NCBI GenBank assembly: GCA_034359265.1
Contig: CP136893.1
Span: 21,150,001-21,214,000, forward strand
Origin: Canna indica
Lineage: Eukaryota > Streptophyta > Magnoliopsida > Zingiberales > Cannaceae
Reading direction: 5' to 3'
Length of the DNA: 64,000 nucleotides
A program made the position numbers and the translations under genes. The notes under the pieces are model-generated. The model was not told the origin of the DNA. It ran no database searches and saw only the letters and a list, made by a program, of their open reading frames with translations. Shown piece after piece: positions 59,039-64,000 of this stretch (positions are counted from its first letter, which is position 1; every line of letters starts with the position of its first letter).

Positions 59039-59712
59039 TGTCACGCCCCAACTAACGGTCACATGATCGGCCAGGGTATACGTGCTTATACCCCGTAGCC
59101 TAAACCTTGCACATGCCAATTCAACAAGTAAAATAGAGAAAGAAGTAACAGGTTTTATTTCAAATAAAAAGCGAACCAAAACATGGTTTTATTTCAAGAA
59201 GATCGATGAGAAGTAAGTGCGGAAATAACAGTTAAGTTCAACAATTCAAAAGTTCAGATACAATAAAACCAAAAATAAATGACATAAATGCCCTCAGGGC
59301 TACACCTCCAAATGAAGCTAATACAAGTGCATGACTACTACCAAAGGACTCGACTACGACCCAAACTAGGACTGTTATGAGATCCAGCGGCTCCTCTGCC
59401 CTCTAGCGACGCCAAGTGCATCCAACCCACCTCACCGGTCAGGCTCTGCAAAATAGAAATCACACGATAATGGGTGAGTTCAAAGAACTCAGCGAGCGGT
59501 TTTTCCCACCTTCACAACCAAATAAGTTCTATTTCTAAAAAGAAACCACGTCACAAAAGTGTGACTAGCTACCATGCCCATAGGCCACCCATGCCCACGA
59601 GATTCAACTCTAAAAGAGGTGCATCAAGTCAAAGCCCTACCATGCCTAGAGGCAACATCACCATCAAAGAGGTACATCGGGTCGAAACCCTACCATATCG
59701 AAGGCAACAACA

Positions 59713-59875
59713 CATACTAGGGAAGTGCATCAGGCCGAAGCCCACCATGCCGAAGGCAACAACACATACTAGGAAAGTGCATTAGGACAAAGCCCACCAT
59801 GCCGAAGGCAACAACACATACTAGGGAAGTGCATCGGGCCAAATCCCACCATGCCGAAGGCAACAACACATACTA
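59713..59875. repeat. 52-base tandem array in the chromovirus LTR
   Basis: CATACTAGG recurs at 59713, 59765, 59817 and 59869. Units carry CCCACCATGCCGAAGGCAAC. Confidence 0.9.
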
Positions 59876-59910
59876 GGATATCCGGGAAAGGCCCTCCGAA
59901 CTTATCTTGT

Positions 59911-60160
59911 AGGTTGGGAATTTTGGCGTCCAACTACCCGAGCATAGCCCAAACCCCGGCTCCTAATCGAGCCGCTCCGCCATTCCCAAGGATATGGTGC
60001 ATCAAGACCTAAGTCAAGATTCTCCTACAGTGCCTAGGTTGAGAATTTTGGCGTCCAACCACCCGAGCATAGCCCAAACCCCGGCTCCTAATCGAGCCGC
60101 TCCGCCATTCCCAATGATATGATGCATCAAGACCTAAGTCAAGATTCTCCTACGGTGCCT
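59911..60160. repeat. 125-base tandem duplication in the chromovirus LTR
   Basis: AGGTTG(G/A)GAATTTTGGCGTCC starts at 59911 and again at 60036, and the copies are nearly identical. Confidence 0.9.
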
Positions 60161-61772
60161 AGGGGTGTCCTCATTATGAAGCGTCTCAACACTCCAAACC
60201 CGACCCCTATCCCTTAGACCCGTAATGTCATGAACTTGTGTGGTTTTATTTCATGAATACCGTATAAGTTGGTTCATAACAGATTATGCTCACCTTTAAC
60301 CAAATTTTAATTATATAATTAAAATTTAGATCATCTCAATTAGGGTTTTGTTTTAGGTTACTGTTCTGCCCAGAACTACTGTATCTCATCTGAATCTAGT
60401 CTCCAAAGTGTGTCCTATGTTTCCAAACTATATTTTCTGGTCAAAACAATAGGTTACACGACTATATTCACACATATACACATATCACAGCAAATAAATT
60501 AAAATCAGCACAGATTCATCATCTCAGCATACAATTCCAGCAAACATACAATTTTAGCATACTTATAGAATTAAATCAGAAAATTAACAGAAATTAATCC
60601 TTAAATTACCATTAGGGCATAATACTAATATCAGGAATTAATTCACAGAAATCATACTTTTAACCAAGATTAACAAGCACTCATACACTTAAATCAAGAG
60701 TCAAGCATTAGGATCAAGAACCTCCTTCTCAAGAATCCTTAATTAGTCATTATCAAGATCTTAATCCTACCACATGATTTCTACCTAAAATCACATATTT
60801 AATCCTAAGCATGCAATCCACAAATCAAGAAACCAAATTGGAAGAATAAATCATGATTTGTACATCAAGAAAACACGGCAAAAACTCGAAGAAAACCCAA
60901 GAATGAGGCATAAATACCGAGCCGTCAAGAACGGCTTCAAAAATCCGATTAAAATCCTGAAGAGAGAGGGTAAACCACTCACCTTAATTTGGAAAAGTAT
61001 TAGGAAAGAAATCTCGAACGACGGCTATCAAATCCGGCTTCAAAAGACCGACGGCTCAACCCAAAAATGGCTCCAAGGGGCGGCAGCTCACTCCAAGCCA
61101 CCGGCTTGGAGAGAAGGAGAGAGGGGAAGAAGAGGACGGCTCGGCTGGCTCCTCTTGGCTCGGCTCCAAAGGAAAGAAGAAAGAAGGAAGGAGAAGGAAG
61201 CAGCGGCTCAGCTCGGCTCCTCTCGGCTCGACTCCAAAGGAAAGAAGAAAGAAGGAAGGAGAAGGAAGCAACGGCTCGGTGGCTTGGCTCACAGACGACG
61301 ACTCCAAGGGGAAGAGTGATAGGGGGATGGCGGCTTGGCTTGGCTTGGCTTGGTGGCTGGCTCCCTTTCTCAACTTTTTGGGTGGCTCCAAAATAGGAGC
61401 CACAAGCCATGATGACGGTTTTTATACACCCTCCTCAACCCAAACCTCTTAAACCCTTAATTCACAACCTGCATCCACCTTAAGCTAAAACCAAAACCCG
61501 CTAACCCGATAGACTTAAATAATTTAATTAATATCATTCTAATAAATCACAAATAATAAATTAAATACTCATATGAACATAATTAGCAATTATGCACACA
61601 CAACACCAAATTAAATACTCTCAACTACCCAAACCTAAAAATTCATAAATCCATAAATTTATATTCTACTTACCCGAGCTCGCAAGCTTGCTCCGAACCA
61701 TGAGTCGACTCGGCTCGACCACAAACTAGTCCGCTATGCTGACAAATAAACATAAAAGGAAAAATAATAAAT

Positions 61773-63370
61773 TTAAATATCTGGGATATTACAATCCTCC
61801 CTCCTTAAAGAAAATTCGTCCTCGAATTTCATAAAAGAATAAGAACTTATCGCATCATCAAATAATGAAGGATAACGCTCTCTCATATCCTGCTCCACCT
61901 CCCAAGTGGCCTCCTGGCTGGAATGGTGCTCCCATTCGACTTTAACCAAGGGAATCTCCTTGGACCTCAATTTCTGGATCTGCCGGTCTAGCATCTCAAC
62001 TGACCGCTACTCATAGGAGACTGCTGAATCCATCTCTACTGCGATAGGCTCGATCACATGGGACTCATCCCATATATACTTCTTCAGCATAGACAAATGG
62101 AATACTGGATGTACTCGATCCATACTAGGAGGTAGGGCTAACTTATAGGCCACAGCTCCCGTGCGCTGGAGAATAGGAAACGGCCAAATGAACCTAGGGC
62201 TTAGCTTTCCTTTCTTACCAAACCTCACTGTCCCTTTCATAGGGGACACCTTGAGGAACACCATATCCCCGTCAGCAAACTCTACCTCCCTGGCTTTTCC
62301 ATCCGCATACATCTTCTGGCGACTCTGAGCTGCCAACAGCCTCTCTCTGATTTGCTTCACTTTTTCCACGACCTCCTCCACCTGATCAGGTTCCATCCTA
62401 AGGGAATCTCATGTCAGCCTACAGGCGACCTGCATCTCCGCCCGTACAATGCCTCAAAGGGGGCCATCCCAATGCTGTTGTGGTAGCTGTTATTATAAGC
62501 AAACTCAATCTGAGGTAAGTGCCTCTCCCAACTGCCCTCCAGGTCTAAGACACATGCCCTCAGCGTATCCTCTAGCGTCTGAATAGTCCGCTCTAACTGA
62601 CCATCTGTCTGAGAGTGAAATGCGGTACTGAACCGAACCTGAGTGCCCAAGGCCTCCTGGAATGACTACTAAAATTGAGTCAATAACTGAGTGCCCCGAT
62701 CTGAGATAATCATAACTGTAACTCCATGATAAGTGACGATCCGATCCAAAAATAACCTCGGATACTGCTCGGCTGAAAAAGGTCGTCCTGATTGGTATGA
62801 AGTGCGATGACTTGGTTAGGCGATCCACCACTACCTAGGTAGAGTCATTGTCTTTCCCGGACTTTGGCAACCCAGTCATGAAATCCATGATTATCTTCTT
62901 CTATTTCCACTCTGGTACCCCTAAGTTCTGGAGTAACCCTGTCGGCTTCAAATGCTTAGCCTTGACCTGTTGACACACTAAGCACCTAGACACAAACTCG
63001 GCCACTTCTCTTTTCATGTCTTTCCACCAATAATTCTGCCTTAGGTCTTGGTACATTTTCGTGGCTCCCGGATGCATAGTGTATGTGGATCAATGAGCCA
63101 TCTCTAGCACCTGCCTGCGAACCTCGGCCATATCTGGCACCACTATCCTGTTCTTAAACCTCAGAATGCCTTCCGAGTCCACACTGAACCCATTATCGGC
63201 ATCGCCTCTCCTGGCCAGATCCTTAGTGAGTGCACAAAAGGCATCCTCCTTCTACACTGTCCGCAATATATCAACCAACGCCGACTGCAATCTCAAGTGG
63301 GCCACCAGCGCACCCGATTCTGACACTGACAAGACTGCTCCTCCATCCAAGCATAAGGCCAACTCTTGAG
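61773..63370 (-). pseudogene. Chromovirus integrase with chromodomain, degenerate
   Basis: On the - strand, in order: the H2C2 zinc-binding region (HPGATKMYQDLRQNYWWKDM and CLVCQQVKAKHLKPTG, about 63090-62930), and the integrase core start (VVDRLTKSSHFIPIRT, about 62830). Then come [20 protein letters not shown] and [20 protein letters not shown] (62414-62650), the GPY/F-like region (62007-62396, with PMKGTVRFGKKGKLSPRF) and the chromodomain (VKVEWEHHSSQEATWEVEQD, 61773-61994). Several stops and frameshifts. Chromodomains direct integration to heterochromatin in this clade. Confidence 0.88.
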
Positions 63371-63417
63371 CCAACATTAGCCTTCACTGGATGGTACATG
63401 ATGGTACATAGATTTCA

Positions 63418-64000
63418 ACTCCCTGCTCCTCTCGGCTCCTTAAGCAGCGGCTCAGCTTGGCTCCTCTCAGCTCGGCTCCAAAGGGAAGAAGAAAGAAGGA
63501 AGGAGAAGGAAGCAGCGGCTCGACTCGGCTCCTCTCGGCTTGGCTCCAAAGGAAATAAGAAAGAAGGAAGGAGAAGGAAGCAGTGGCTCGGCGGCTTGGC
63601 TCACAGGCAGCGGCTCCTAGGGGAAGAGGGAAAGGGGGATGACGGCTTGGCTTGGCTTGGCGGTTGGCTCCTTTTCTCAACTTTTTGGGTGACTCCAAAA
63701 TAGGAGCCACAAACCATGATGGGGGATTTTATACACCCTCCTCAACCCTAACCCCTTAAACCCTTAATTCACAATCCGCATCCACCTTAAGCCAAAACCA
63801 AAACTCGCTAACCCGATAGACTTAAATAATTTAATTAATCTCATTCTAATAAATCACAAATAAAATACTCATATGAACATAATTAGCAATTATGCACACA
63901 CAAAACCAAATTAAATACTCTCAACTACCCAAACCTAAAAATTCATAACTTTATATTCTACTTACCCGAACTCGCAAACTCGCTCCGGACCATGAGTTGA
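63418..64000 (-). repeat. LTR fragment (probable 5' LTR remnant of the chromovirus)
   Basis: It matches 61140-61700 at high identity, including the repeated GGAAGAAGAAAGAAGGAAGG block and the TTTTATACACCCTCCTCAACC TATA region. It continues past the window. Confidence 0.8.

Larger units (their letters stand above)
59039..64000 (-). mobile_element. Chromovirus (Del/Tekay-like) with a large internal deletion; 5' end beyond the window
   Basis: On the - strand the 3' LTR is 61793-59039 (starting TGTAATATCCCAGATATTT, ending GGGGCGTGACA). It is preceded by a purine-rich tract (TTTAAGGAGGGAGGAT, about 61794-61810) and by the integrase end of pol. At about 63415 the pol sequence abruptly joins LTR sequence that matches 61140-61700 and runs past 64000. 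The simplest reading is one element whose 5' LTR tail, gag, protease and RT were deleted. Confidence 0.8.

Noticed and set aside
59713..60160. Repeated units considered as a CRISPR-like array
   Set aside because: Units are contiguous tandem repeats without unique spacers, inside a plant LTR.

Overview
This is plant nuclear DNA, probably from a non-grass monocot. That placement is an inference from very GC-rich exons in two genes set against an AT-rich, transposon-filled background, and it is not proven. Splice sites are GT-AG, and every repeat class found is a plant class. No tRNA, rRNA or CRISPR signal was seen.

Three host loci are recognisable. (1) A GONST-type Golgi GDP-sugar transporter lies on the + strand (about 1.7-20.3 kb). 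Eight coding exons can be followed in phase, but one carries an in-frame TAA and the probable first exon has a one-base frameshift. (2) A membrane-anchored, proline-rich GH28 polygalacturonase-like gene lies on the - strand (21.0-24.5 kb, five exons, complete frame), tail to tail with GONST. (3) An intact, intronless, multi-pass membrane protein of 336 residues lies on the + strand (39.0-40.0 kb).

The rest is mostly nested transposons. The last large GONST intron (12.2 kb) holds a full-length reverse-oriented L1-type LINE. A CACTA element carrying reticulon-like and actin-related gene fragments has inserted into that LINE. From 25.8 to 27.8 kb there are a Mutator-like foldback and a Tip100-type hAT element. 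From 28.35 to 36.64 kb there is a gag-only Gypsy element with both LTRs. Its interior holds a solo Copia-type LTR, and its 3' LTR holds a second gene-capturing CACTA with aspartic protease and MATE fragments.

From about 41.9 to 56.4 kb lies a decayed reverse-strand Tat-like Gypsy. A Del/Tekay-like solo LTR is inserted in its gag, and that LTR in turn carries a rearranged Copia piece with mitochondrion-like DNA and a hAT transposon split by yet another solo LTR. From 56.4 to 64 kb there are a Copia LTR and an internally deleted chromovirus with an integrase/chromodomain remnant. Target-site duplications were read directly for most of these insertions, so much of the order of events can be reconstructed.
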